Of a stretch of DNA of 14,774 bases, positions 6,189-12,687 are shown piece by piece. How positions within the stretch are numbered: position 1 is the stretch's first letter; each line of letters opens with the position of its first letter. The position numbers and the translations under genes were made by a program. Where the stretch lies: NCBI GenBank assembly GCA_964586175.1, contig CAZPGL010000046.1:1-14774 (forward strand), read 5' to 3'. The notes below the pieces were generated by a model, which did not search any database, was not told the origin of the DNA, and saw nothing but the letters and a program-made list of their open reading frames with translations. The stretch comes from CAZPGL01 sp964586175. GTDB taxonomy: Bacteria > Actinomycetota > Acidimicrobiia > Acidimicrobiales > MedAcidi-G1.

Positions 6189-8515
6189 GGCCGCGCTCCA
6201 GCCGGGGTGCGGCGCGGCGGGGCGAGTGGCAGGGCCCGACGGTGCATGCCGGGCGACTTGTGGAAGTCTTCGACCAGCCAGCCCCGCTTGCGGGCGATGG
6301 CGGCCAGGCGGGTTTCGGGGTTGACGGCCACCGGGAAGCCGACGGCTTCGAGCATGGGGAGGTCGCTGGCCGAGTCGGCGTAGGCGGCGGATTCGCGCAG
6401 GTCCAGATCGTGGAGGTCGGCGTAGTCGACCAGGGCCTGGTAGCGGGCCTCGCCGGTCGGGGGGACGGCGGTGAGACGCCCGTCGTAGGCCTCGCCGTCG
6501 GTGCCCAGTTCGGCGCACACGATGTCGTCGAACAGGGGGCGCAGTGGTTCGATCACGAAGTCGAGGGCGCCGGTGATGAGCAGGGTGCGGTGGCCGAGGG
6601 CCCGGTGCTCGCGCACCCGCCGTATGCCGGCCGGGAACGACTTGGCGAGGATGAGGTCGCTGAACGCCTCGGCGCTGTCCTCGGCGATCTGGTCGATGGG
6701 GGCGCCCTCGTAGCGCCGGTAGAAGTAGCGCAGGAAGTCGCTGCGGTCGCGTCGGTCGAGGGCCAGCAGGGTGGGGGCTTCGGCCATGGCCGACAGCACG
6801 AACCGCAGACGGTCCCGGCCTGACAGCCGGCGGCTGGCCAGCCAGGCGTGCGAGGCGACCACGTTGGAGGCGATGAGCGTGTTCTCGAGGTCGAAGGCGG
6901 CGAGGTGGCGGTCGGGCGACAGGATCTGGCGGCGCAGTCGGGCCGAGCGGCTCTCACCGCCGCGGGCTGGAGGTTTCATCGGCACCCGGCCGGCCTTGAC
7001 GACCGACGGGAGGTGGACCTCAGGGGCGTAGCGGTCCCAGTCGATGACCCGGGGGTCGAAGCAGAAGGCGGCCCTGTCGTCGTCGTCGAGCGAGTCCCAC
7101 AGGCCGAGCAGGCGTTCGAGCCCGTAGACCGCTTCGCACTCGGCGTACGCCCCGTACAGGTCGACGTAGCCCATGGCCCGTTTGACGAGCTCCCGCTTCT
7201 CTTCGAGGCGGGCACCCATCTCGGCCTGTCGCCCTCGCACGGGAAGCACGTCGAACACCTTCTGTGCGCCGTCGAGCATGGTGCCGGCCCGTTCCAGTTG
7301 CTTCTTGACCCGTCCCCGGCCCGGGAACGACCATTCGGGCACCGAGATGGGTTGGCCCCGGTCGTCGTAGATGGGGTGGTCGGTGAACCAGGCCCGCACC
7401 ATGTCGACGAGATGGCCGTAGCGCAGCGGGTTCACGCTGCCCGATGCGACCTGGACGATGTCGGGGCCGTCGATGGGGCCCCGGGCGGCCACGGCGCAGA
7501 TGGCGGCGACGACGAAGTCGACGGGGATCACGTCGATGGTGCCTTCGGGGACGCCGGGGAACTCCTCGAGCAGGCCGCGGGCGTACGAGATGATGACCGG
7601 CTCGGCCATGCGGAAGCCGCGGATCCATCCCGGTGACGGCTCGGCCAGGGCAGACTCGATGATGGATGGCCGCACGATGCTGACCGGAACGTCGCCGGCC
7701 GATTCGGCCAGGGCCAGCTCGCCGAGGGCCTTGGTGTAGGCGTAGGCGTCGGGAAAGCCGAGCGACGAGGCCCGGGAGCGGCCCGCTTCGGCGAGGCGGT
7801 CGTCGACCCAGCGGGTGCGGAGCTGCTCGGTCTTGGCGGCCAGGGCCGGGGTGCCGGCGGCGCCCAGCTCGCCGTGGGCCTCTTCGCGGAGTTCGGCGAG
7901 GCGTTCGGGGGTCCGGCTGGCCGTTTCGGCCTCGAGGCGGGTTCGGCGGGCGGTGGCCACCTCGGTCCGCCAGTCGACGTCGACGAAGAACGGGCTCTCG
8001 TCGACGGGCTCCTCGGGTGCACCGCCGCGCCGGCTGCCGGCGACATAGCACGTCGACACGGCGACCAGATGGGGGGCGACGCCCATCTCGGCGAGTGTCT
8101 CGACGATGCGGACGGGTCCAAGCAGGTTGATCTCGACGGCCTGGTCGAGCGGCGAGTCGAAGCTGACGGTGGCCGCCGAGTGGATGACCGTGTCGCACGA
8201 GGCGAGGGCGGCCCGGCCGTCGTCGTCGAGGCCCAGACCGTCGATGCTGACATCGCCGGCCACCGCGGTGATGCGGCGGGCGGCCATTTCGGCGAACCCG
8301 TTGTCGCCGAGGTCGGTCCGCAAACGGTCGAAGGCGTCGTTGCGCAGGATGTCGCGGTCGACACGGCGGGCGGCGCCGCGGCGGCCGGGGCGGACGATGA
8401 GGACCAGCTCGCAGTCGGGGGCGGCCCGCAGGAGCCGCTCGACGAGGGCGGTGCCCAGGAAACCGGTGCTTCCGGTGATTGCGATGCGGCGGCCCGCCAG
8501 CGACTCGGGAATCAT
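6185..8515 (-). CDS. Fatty acyl-CoA reductase-type SDR fused to a HAD-IB phosphatase-like domain
   Basis: A 776-aa fusion. Residues about 8-400 form an extended SDR of the male-sterility/fatty acyl-CoA reductase type, expected to reduce acyl-CoA with NAD(P)H. The nucleotide-binding motif is TGSTGFLG (14-21), with HSAATVSFD (112-120), VSTCYVAG (153-160) and catalytic Tyr258/Lys262 (YAYTK). An insert rich in Glu, Ala and Arg lies at about 180-250. Residues about 400-515 are a linker of unknown fold. Residues about 536-750 are a HAD-IB domain: nucleophile Asp542 in FDLENTL, motif II Thr648 (LLITG), and DSASD (714-718). The usual second Asp of DxDxT is Glu544. The tail (750-776) is Arg/Pro-rich. 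This is the first gene of the minus-strand unit; its ATG is followed downstream by ATGA coupling to the dehydrogenase. The start faces the putative TetR operator. Domain calls are strong; the substrates of both domains are unknown. Confidence 0.9.
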   Translation of the reverse strand: MIPESLAGRRIAITGSTGFLGTALVERLLRAAPDCELVLIVRPGRRGAARRVDRDILRNDAFDRLRTDLGDNGFAEMAARRITAVAGDVSIDGLGLDDDGRAALASCDTVIHSAATVSFDSPLDQAVEINLLGPVRIVETLAEMGVAPHLVAVSTCYVAGSRRGGAPEEPVDESPFFVDVDWRTEVATARRTRLEAETASRTPERLAELREEAHGELGAAGTPALAAKTEQLRTRWVDDRLAEAGRSRASSLGFPDAYAYTKALGELALAESAGDVPVSIVRPSIIESALAEPSPGWIRGFRMAEPVIISYARGLLEEFPGVPEGTIDVIPVDFVVAAICAVAARGPIDGPDIVQVASGSVNPLRYGHLVDMVRAWFTDHPIYDDRGQPISVPEWSFPGRGRVKKQLERAGTMLDGAQKVFDVLPVRGRQAEMGARLEEKRELVKRAMGYVDLYGAYAECEAVYGLERLLGLWDSLDDDDRAAFCFDPRVIDWDRYAPEVHLPSVVKAGRVPMKPPARGGESRSARLRRQILSPDRHLAAFDLENTLIASNVVASHAWLASRRLSGRDRLRFVLSAMAEAPTLLALDRRDRSDFLRYFYRRYEGAPIDQIAEDSAEAFSDLILAKSFPAGIRRVREHRALGHRTLLITGALDFVIEPLRPLFDDIVCAELGTDGEAYDGRLTAVPPTGEARYQALVDYADLHDLDLRESAAYADSASDLPMLEAVGFPVAVNPETRLAAIARKRGWLVEDFHKSPGMHRRALPLAPPRRTPAGARP

Positions 8516-8527
8516 CGTCGGTCTTTC

Positions 8528-8562
8528 TACCAGATGGTCAGGCGGCTTACCAGACGGTCAGG
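8528..8562. promoter_or_regulatory. Tandem operator-like repeats between the reductase unit and tetR
   Basis: Two copies of a 15-bp sequence, TACCAGATGGTCAGG (8528-8542) and TACCAGACGGTCAGG (8548-8562), differ at one base and start exactly 20 bp apart, about two helical turns. Each contains the dyad ACC-N4-GGT, extended as TACC-N4-GGTCA. They occupy most of the 67-bp divergent gap. The second copy overlaps the probable -35 of tetR, and the first lies just upstream of the reductase start. Binding by the adjacent TetR would be expected to control both directions. Confidence 0.6.
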
Positions 8563-8576
8563 AATTGCAGTACGTT
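8547..8576 (+). promoter_or_regulatory. Probable tetR promoter, leaderless type
   Basis: A -10 box TACGTT (8571-8576) ends 6 nt before the tetR ATG at 8583, so transcription would begin at or next to the A of ATG. A candidate -35 TTACCA (8547-8552) lies 18 bp upstream and overlaps the second operator-like repeat. No Shine-Dalgarno sequence fits before the ATG. Confidence 0.5.
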
Positions 8577-8582
8577 GCCGTC

Positions 8583-9182
8583 ATGGCGCCACGAGGCGAG
8601 ACCCAGCAGCGCATCCTGGATGCCGCACTCGAGTCGTTCGGCACCGTCGGCTACGACGGCACCTCCCTCGACGACCTGGCTGATGGCCTGGGCATCCGCA
8701 AGCAGACGATCCTGTACCACTTCGTGACCAAGCGGGGCCTCCTCGGTGCGGTGGTCGACCGCAGCGCCGGACGCCTCACCGAGGCTCTCGAGGCGGTGCT
8801 GGCTTCCGACGCCACCGACTGGGAGCGGGTCGAGGCCCTGGTCCGCACCGTGTTCCGCGAGGCGCTGCGCGAACCGCTGCTGCTCGGACTGCTCCGCGAG
8901 GTCAGTCGCCCCGGTTCGCCGGCCGCCCCCCGACTCAAGCACCTGATGGCCCCACTGATGGACCGGGCCGTGGCCTGGATGGAGGCCGAGATGGACGCCG
9001 GCCGGATGCGCCGCACCGACGCCCAACTGGTGCTGCTCAGCGCCTACTCCACCGTCGTGGGCCTGGCCACCGAGATCGAGGTCCTGCGGGCGGCCGGGAT
9101 CGAACGGGCTCTGCGGCCGGTGGCGTTGCGTCGACGCGAACTGCTGCGGTTCCTGCGGGCGTCGCTGGACCCCGCGTCCTGA
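8583..9182 (+). CDS. TetR-family transcriptional regulator
   Basis: A 199-aa TetR/AcrR-type regulator. The N-terminal helix-turn-helix spans about 10-55 (ETQQRILDAALESFGTVGYDGTSLDDLADGLGIRKQTILYHFVTK in outline, with the recognition helix near 38-46). The rest is a helical ligand-binding and dimerisation domain (about 75-195). ATG at 8583 is chosen over earlier in-frame codons, because the family sequence starts right there and a TACGTT box sits 6 nt upstream. It is divergent from the four-gene lipid-like unit and separated from it by tandem operator-like repeats, so it is probably the local repressor. By analogy with TetR regulators of fatty-acid genes its ligand could be an acyl-CoA or a pathway product; this is inference. 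It ends 9 bp before the converging ddl stop. Confidence 0.93.
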   Translation: MAPRGETQQRILDAALESFGTVGYDGTSLDDLADGLGIRKQTILYHFVTKRGLLGAVVDRSAGRLTEALEAVLASDATDWERVEALVRTVFREALREPLLLGLLREVSRPGSPAAPRLKHLMAPLMDRAVAWMEAEMDAGRMRRTDAQLVLLSAYSTVVGLATEIEVLRAAGIERALRPVALRRRELLRFLRASLDPAS

Positions 9183-9206
9183 ACACCGTCCTCAGCGGTC
9201 GGTGTT
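9182..9206. terminator. Hairpin spanning the converging tetR and ddl stops
   Basis: AACACCG (9182-9188) and CGGTGTT (9200-9206) form a perfect 7-bp stem around an 11-nt loop that contains the ddl stop codon. An inner alternative pairs ACCG with CGGT. It lies exactly at the convergent junction and lacks a T-tract on either strand. It may act as a bidirectional U-less terminator. Confidence 0.4.
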
Positions 9207-10271
9207 GCGACGCCGCCGGGCGTGGCGGGCCACGCCCAACTCGACCAGGCGGTCGATGAGCGCCGGATAGGACAGCCCGGCGTGGTCCCACAGGCGGGGG
9301 TACATCGAGATCGGGGTGAACCCGGGGATGGTGTTGATCTCGTTGAGCACGATGCGTTCGCCGTCGACGAAGAAGTCGACCCGGGAGAGCCCCGAGCACC
9401 GCAGGGCCAGGAACGCCCGGGCGGCCAACTCCTGGAGGCGCACCACGGTCTCGGGGGGCAGGTCGGGGTCGACGATCAGCTCGGCGCTGCCGTCCTCGTA
9501 CTTGTCGGCGTAGTCGTAGAATTCGGCCCCGGGTCGTATCTCGCCCGGCCCGGACACCTGCGGCGACCGGTCACCGAGGACGGCCAACTCGATCTCGCGG
9601 CCGGCGATGGCCTCTTCGACGATGATCCACTCGTCGTAGGACGCGGCTGTCTTCAGCGCCACCTCGAGGGTGGCGGCATCGGTTGCCCTCGACACCCCGA
9701 TGGAGGAACCGAGGTTGGCCGGCTTGACGAACACCGTGGGGCCCAGCTCGTCGAGCAGCGAGGCCAGCAGCGCGGTCAGGGCGTCGGTCCCCGGCGCACC
9801 GAGGTCGTCGGCGTGCAGGCCCCGGTAGCGGGCCTGGGGGATGTCATGGTGGAGGAGCACCTCTTTGGAGGCCAGCTTGTCCATGGCCAGGGCCGAGCCG
9901 AGCACCCCGCAACCGACATAGGGGACGTCGGCCAACTCGAGCAGACCCTGCACGGTGCCGTCCTCGCCGAGCGGGCCGTGGAGCAGCGGAAACACGCAAA
10001 CCGGGCCGGCGGCGGACAACTCAGCCAGCCGGGGGAGGGGATCCCAGGTCGGTCCGGTGGGGTCGAGGGCGTCGGGCAGGTCGGCGGCGGCCAGGGCATC
10101 GGCCGCCGCCTGGGCGAACGACCAGCGGCCGTCGCGGTCGATGCCGACCGGCAGCACCTCGTAGCGGGTGGTGTCGACGGCGGCCAGGACGTGGCGGGCC
10201 GACACGCACGACACGTCGTGTTCGGCGCTGCGCCCGCCGAACAGCACGACGAGTCGACGGCGATCGGTCAT
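9192..10271 (-). CDS. ddl: D-alanine--D-alanine ligase
   Basis: A 359-aa ATP-grasp ligase that joins two D-alanines with ATP to give the dipeptide used in peptidoglycan precursors. The N-terminal domain shows LFGGRSAEHDVSCVSA (10-25) and HGPLGEDGTVQGLLE (98-112). The ATP-grasp part has FVKPANLGSSIGVS (181-194), EEAIAGREIE (219-228) and the metal-binding NEINTIPGFTPISMYP (310-325). The specificity loop EFYDYADKYEDG keeps the Lys257-Tyr258 pair expected for D-Ala-D-Ala, not the D-lactate-type change seen in VanA-like ligases. ATG at 10271 is preferred to an upstream in-frame start: a TACGAT box lies 6 nt before it, and conserved sequence starts immediately after. It is divergent from murF, whose product uses the dipeptide. 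Length and motifs are normal. Confidence 0.97.
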   Translation of the reverse strand: MTDRRRLVVLFGGRSAEHDVSCVSARHVLAAVDTTRYEVLPVGIDRDGRWSFAQAAADALAAADLPDALDPTGPTWDPLPRLAELSAAGPVCVFPLLHGPLGEDGTVQGLLELADVPYVGCGVLGSALAMDKLASKEVLLHHDIPQARYRGLHADDLGAPGTDALTALLASLLDELGPTVFVKPANLGSSIGVSRATDAATLEVALKTAASYDEWIIVEEAIAGREIELAVLGDRSPQVSGPGEIRPGAEFYDYADKYEDGSAELIVDPDLPPETVVRLQELAARAFLALRCSGLSRVDFFVDGERIVLNEINTIPGFTPISMYPRLWDHAGLSYPALIDRLVELGVARHARRRRNTDR

Positions 10272-10277
10272 GGCGGC

Positions 10278-10283
10278 ATCGTA
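10278..10283 (-). promoter_or_regulatory. -10 box of probable leaderless ddl promoter
   Basis: On the minus strand TACGAT is followed by GCCGCC and then the ddl ATG. This gives the same 6-nt spacing as before tetR. No Shine-Dalgarno sequence and no clear -35 element are seen. Confidence 0.42.
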
Positions 10284-10345
10284 CGGCGCGGTCCGGGGAG
10301 CGGGGTGGCACCGCATCCGGTCGGCAGCCTGGGAGACTGCGACCC

Positions 10346-11656
10346 ATGAGGTTCCGGGCGTCCCAGGTGGCCGACGTGGTCGGCGGTCGGCTGGTCGGTG
10401 GCGACGTGGACCTCGACGGGGCCACCCAGGACTCGCGCGACGTCACCGCGGGCTGCCTGTTCGTGCCCCTGCAGGCCGAACGCGACGGCCACGGGTTCAT
10501 CGGGGCCGCCATGGCCGCTGGAGCCGGCGCCCATCTGACGGCCCGCCCGGCCGGTGGGGATGTGGGTCGTGCCGGCCCGGCCATCGAGGTGGCCGACACG
10601 TCGGCGGCCCTCACCGCGCTGGGCGCCGCGGCCCGTTCGTCGATCACCGCACCGGTCGTCGGTATCACCGGGTCCGTCGGCAAGACGTCGGTCAAGGACC
10701 TGGCCCGCTCGGTGCTGGCCCGCCGGGGCCCGGTGCACGCCAGCCACCGGTCGTTCAACAACGAGATCGGGGTACCGCTCACCCTGCTCGGCACGCCGGA
10801 CGACGCCTCGTCGGTCATCGTCGAGATGGGGGCCCGCCGGGAGGGCGACATCGGCGACCTGTGCGCCGTGGCCCGGCCCGACATCGGGGTGCTGACCACG
10901 GTGGCCGCCGCCCACACCGGGGTGTTCGGATCGCTCGAGGCGGTGGCCCGCACCAAGGGCGAGTTGTTCGCCGCCCTGCCGGCCGAGGGCTGCGCGGTCG
11001 TCAACGTCGATGTTCCCGAGGTCGTCGCCCAGGCTGCCCGGACCCGGGCCAGGACGCTGACGTTCGGCGATGCCGGCGAGGTGCGGGCCCGGGACGTGGT
11101 GCTCGACGACGGGCTGCGGCCCGCCTTCCGTCTGGAGTCGCCGTGGGGCCGTGCCGAGGTGCGTCTGGGTGTGCGGGGCGCCCACATGGTGGCCAACGCC
11201 CTGGCTGCCGCCTCGGTGGGTCTGGTGCTCGACGTGACCATCGACGATGTGGCGGCCGGGTTGTCCGAGGCCGGGCTGTCGCCGTGGCGCATGGAGTTGG
11301 CCACCGCGCCGTCGGGGCTGCGGGTGCTCAACGACGCCTACAACGCCAACCCGGCCTCGATGGTCGCCGCCCTCGACGCCCTGGCGGCCCTCGACGCCGA
11401 CCGTCGGGTCGCCGTCCTGGGTTACATGGCCGAGCTGGGCGGCGACGCGCCCGGCGAGCACCGGCGGGTGGCGGAGCATGCCGAGGCCCTGGGGGTCGAG
11501 TTGCTCGCCGTGGGCACCGACCTCTACGGCGTCGCCTCGCTCGACGCCGACGCGGCCGCCGAGGCCCTGGCCGACCGAGGGGCCGGTGAGGCCGTGCTGG
11601 TCAAGGGCAGCCGGGTGGCCGGTCTCGAGGTCCTGGCGGCCCGGTTGCTGGCCTGA
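10346..11656 (+). CDS. murF: UDP-N-acetylmuramoyl-tripeptide--D-alanyl-D-alanine ligase
   Basis: A 436-aa Mur ligase that adds D-Ala-D-Ala to UDP-MurNAc-tripeptide in the cytoplasm, using ATP. The N-terminal UDP-binding domain (about 1-100) includes DSRDVTAGCLFVPL. The P-loop is GITGSVGKTS (106-115), followed by SFNNEIGVP (136-144), the probable carbamylated Lys204 in ARTKGEL, and HMVANALAA (280-288). The MurF-diagnostic NDAYNANPASM is at 329-339, followed by the C-terminal domain ending VLVKGSRVAGLE. Length is normal for the family. The start ATG has GGGAG 10 nt upstream; a weak GAGACT box lies 7 nt upstream as an alternative leaderless signal. It shares a 74-bp divergent gap with ddl. The usual division/cell-wall cluster neighbours (murE, mraY, murD) are not next to it. 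It could be the sole or a second MurF; the window cannot say. Confidence 0.96.
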   Translation: MRFRASQVADVVGGRLVGGDVDLDGATQDSRDVTAGCLFVPLQAERDGHGFIGAAMAAGAGAHLTARPAGGDVGRAGPAIEVADTSAALTALGAAARSSITAPVVGITGSVGKTSVKDLARSVLARRGPVHASHRSFNNEIGVPLTLLGTPDDASSVIVEMGARREGDIGDLCAVARPDIGVLTTVAAAHTGVFGSLEAVARTKGELFAALPAEGCAVVNVDVPEVVAQAARTRARTLTFGDAGEVRARDVVLDDGLRPAFRLESPWGRAEVRLGVRGAHMVANALAAASVGLVLDVTIDDVAAGLSEAGLSPWRMELATAPSGLRVLNDAYNANPASMVAALDALAALDADRRVAVLGYMAELGGDAPGEHRRVAEHAEALGVELLAVGTDLYGVASLDADAAAEALADRGAGEAVLVKGSRVAGLEVLAARLLA

Positions 11657-11663
11657 AACGGGT

Positions 11664-11682
11664 CGGCGACGGTCAGTCGCCG
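11664..11682. terminator. Hairpin at the converging murF and zinc-ribbon gene ends
   Basis: CGGCGAC (11664-11670), loop GGTCA, GTCGCCG (11676-11682) make a perfect 7-bp stem. The stop codon of the minus-strand gene lies in the loop and the murF stop is 7 bp upstream of the stem. There is no T-tract. It is a plausible bidirectional U-less terminator. Confidence 0.4.
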
Positions 11683-12005
11683 TCGACCGGGAGTTCCCGG
11701 GGGGCCAGCGGGGTGTTGGAGCGGTTCCAGACGGCCAAGTCGTCGGCGTCGCACACCCGGCAGAGGTGCACGACCTCCATCGACTGGATCGACAGCTGGC
11801 TGCCCCTCGACTTGTCGACGATGGACCGCACGGCCTGACGCACGTCGGTTGATGCGCACGTCGGGCAGGTGGGGGTGCGGTCCCGGACCCACGACAGCCC
11901 GCAGGCCTCGCAGGTGACGGTGATGACCTCGGCGCCTGGTTCGCCGTCGCGGCGCCCGGTGAGGCGCTCGTCCTCGCCGCAGCCCGGGCATCGCACTTCG
12001 ACCAT
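11673..12005 (-). CDS. Small four-knuckle zinc-ribbon protein, function unknown
   Basis: A 110-aa protein with four CxxC pairs: Cys6/9 (CPGCG), Cys32/35 (CEACG), Cys47/50 (CPTC) and Cys82/85 (CRVC). The first and second pairs, and the third and fourth, are spaced as two possible zinc ribbons. Between them lies a basic stretch (DVRQAVRSIVDKSRGSQ, about 54-70). The C-terminus is acidic and Pro-rich. Such proteins often bind nucleic acid or act as small adaptors, but no specific family is recognised. The ATG has no Shine-Dalgarno sequence. Instead TACCGT lies 6 nt upstream, suggesting a leaderless message. It is divergent from the J-domain gene across only 35 bp and converges on murF. Cysteine spacing makes it a convincing real gene despite its size. 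Confidence 0.8.
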   Translation of the reverse strand: MVEVRCPGCGEDERLTGRRDGEPGAEVITVTCEACGLSWVRDRTPTCPTCASTDVRQAVRSIVDKSRGSQLSIQSMEVVHLCRVCDADDLAVWNRSNTPLAPRELPVDGD

Positions 12006-12011
12006 ACGCCC

Positions 12012-12034
12012 ACGGTACCGGCCGGTCGTAGGGT
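12012..12034. promoter_or_regulatory. Back-to-back -10 boxes of two divergent leaderless promoters
   Basis: The 35-bp gap between the divergent starts holds TACCGT on the minus strand (12012-12017, then GGGCGT and ATG). It also holds TAGGGT on the plus strand (12029-12034, then GGGCGG and GTG). Each box is exactly 6 nt from its start codon. Any -35 contacts would fall across the opposing promoter or gene, so the two promoters may compete. No clear -35 hexamers are seen. Confidence 0.45.
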
Positions 12035-12040
12035 GGGCGG

Positions 12041-12643
12041 GTGCCCGACCACTACCGCACCCTCGGGGTGGCGCCGACGGCGAGCGCTGACGAGATCCAT
12101 CAGGCCTACCGGGATCTGGCCCGACGGCTCCATCCGGATGCGGTGGCCGATCCGGCGCAGCGGGCGGCGGCTGCGCAGCGCATGGGGGCCGTCAACGACG
12201 CCTGGCGGGTTCTGGGCGACGCCGACCGGCGGCGGGCCTACGACGAGAGCCGCCGGCCGGCCCCGCGGCCGGGTCCCCGCCCCGAGCGCCGCCCTGATCC
12301 GGAGCCGGTGTCTGCCCACGACTCGTTCCAGGATGTCGAGGTGTCGGCCGGGGTGGGGTGCCTGTTGTCCTACGGCCCGGTGTTCATCGCCGGGGCCGTG
12401 CTGTTCCTGATCCTGGTGGTCACCGCGGTGGCCCGGGACAGCGGCGATGACGGACCGCCCCGGTTGGAGCCGGGACGCTGCGTGGACGTCGTCGAGGAGG
12501 ACCTTCGGGTGGTGCCGTGCACCGGGGTCGAGGTGCGGATCGTGGCCCGGGGTGTGGCCGGCACCTCGTGTCCCGAAGGGTCGCTGGCCGTGGTGCTGCC
12601 GACCCGCACTGAGCAGGTGTGCCTGGCCCCGCCGGCGGGCTGA
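12041..12643 (+). CDS. J-domain single-pass membrane protein with Cys-rich outer domain
   Basis: A 200-aa protein. Residues about 3-70 are a J domain: YRTLGVAPTASADEIHQAYRDLARRLHPDA, with the HPD motif at 31-33, and the closing VNDAWRVLGDADRRRAYDE. This part should stimulate a DnaK ATPase in the cytoplasm. A Pro/Arg-rich linker (71-95) follows, then one transmembrane helix at about 106-131 (VGCLLSYGPVFIAGAVLFLILVVTAV). The rest (about 135-200) would lie outside the membrane and has four cysteines (147, 160, 177, 194), suggesting two disulfides. Its pattern LEPGRCVDV...VVPCTG resembles small actinobacterial extracytoplasmic domains of unknown role. The start is GTG, with TAGGGT 6 nt upstream. 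It is not a canonical DnaJ: it lacks the Gly/Phe and zinc-finger regions. A role in local chaperone recruitment at the membrane is inferred. Confidence 0.86.
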   Translation: MPDHYRTLGVAPTASADEIHQAYRDLARRLHPDAVADPAQRAAAAQRMGAVNDAWRVLGDADRRRAYDESRRPAPRPGPRPERRPDPEPVSAHDSFQDVEVSAGVGCLLSYGPVFIAGAVLFLILVVTAVARDSGDDGPPRLEPGRCVDVVEEDLRVVPCTGVEVRIVARGVAGTSCPEGSLAVVLPTRTEQVCLAPPAG

Positions 12644-12668
12644 GCACCGTTCCCGTCGACGGCGGGGA

Positions 12669-12674
12669 TACCCT
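12669..12674 (+). promoter_or_regulatory. Possible -10 box for tRNA-Val
   Basis: TACCCT ends 13 nt before the first base of the mature tRNA, which allows a short 5' leader for RNase P. No convincing -35 hexamer is found 16-18 bp upstream. A 10-bp palindrome CCGTCGACGG (12654-12663) lies just before it. Confidence 0.35.
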
Positions 12675-12687
12675 CCACGGTCGCAAC

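Noticed and set aside
6188..6518. An N-terminal extension of the MDR dehydrogenase by 110 codons
   Set aside because: The extension is Arg/Pro-rich and lies inside the upstream reductase/HAD gene. The dehydrogenase homology begins at the ATG at 6188, which overlaps the upstream stop.
9495..9550. D-Ala-D-lactate (Van-type) specificity of the ligase
   Set aside because: The loop retains the Lys-Tyr pair typical of D-Ala-D-Ala ligases, and no vanH- or vanX-like neighbours are present.
10268..12319. A 683-codon open frame on the minus strand, antisense to murF
   Set aside because: Its translation is low-complexity Gly/His/Arg/Pro sequence without any family signature. It exists because stop codons are rare at this GC content, and it also covers the zinc-ribbon gene in another frame.
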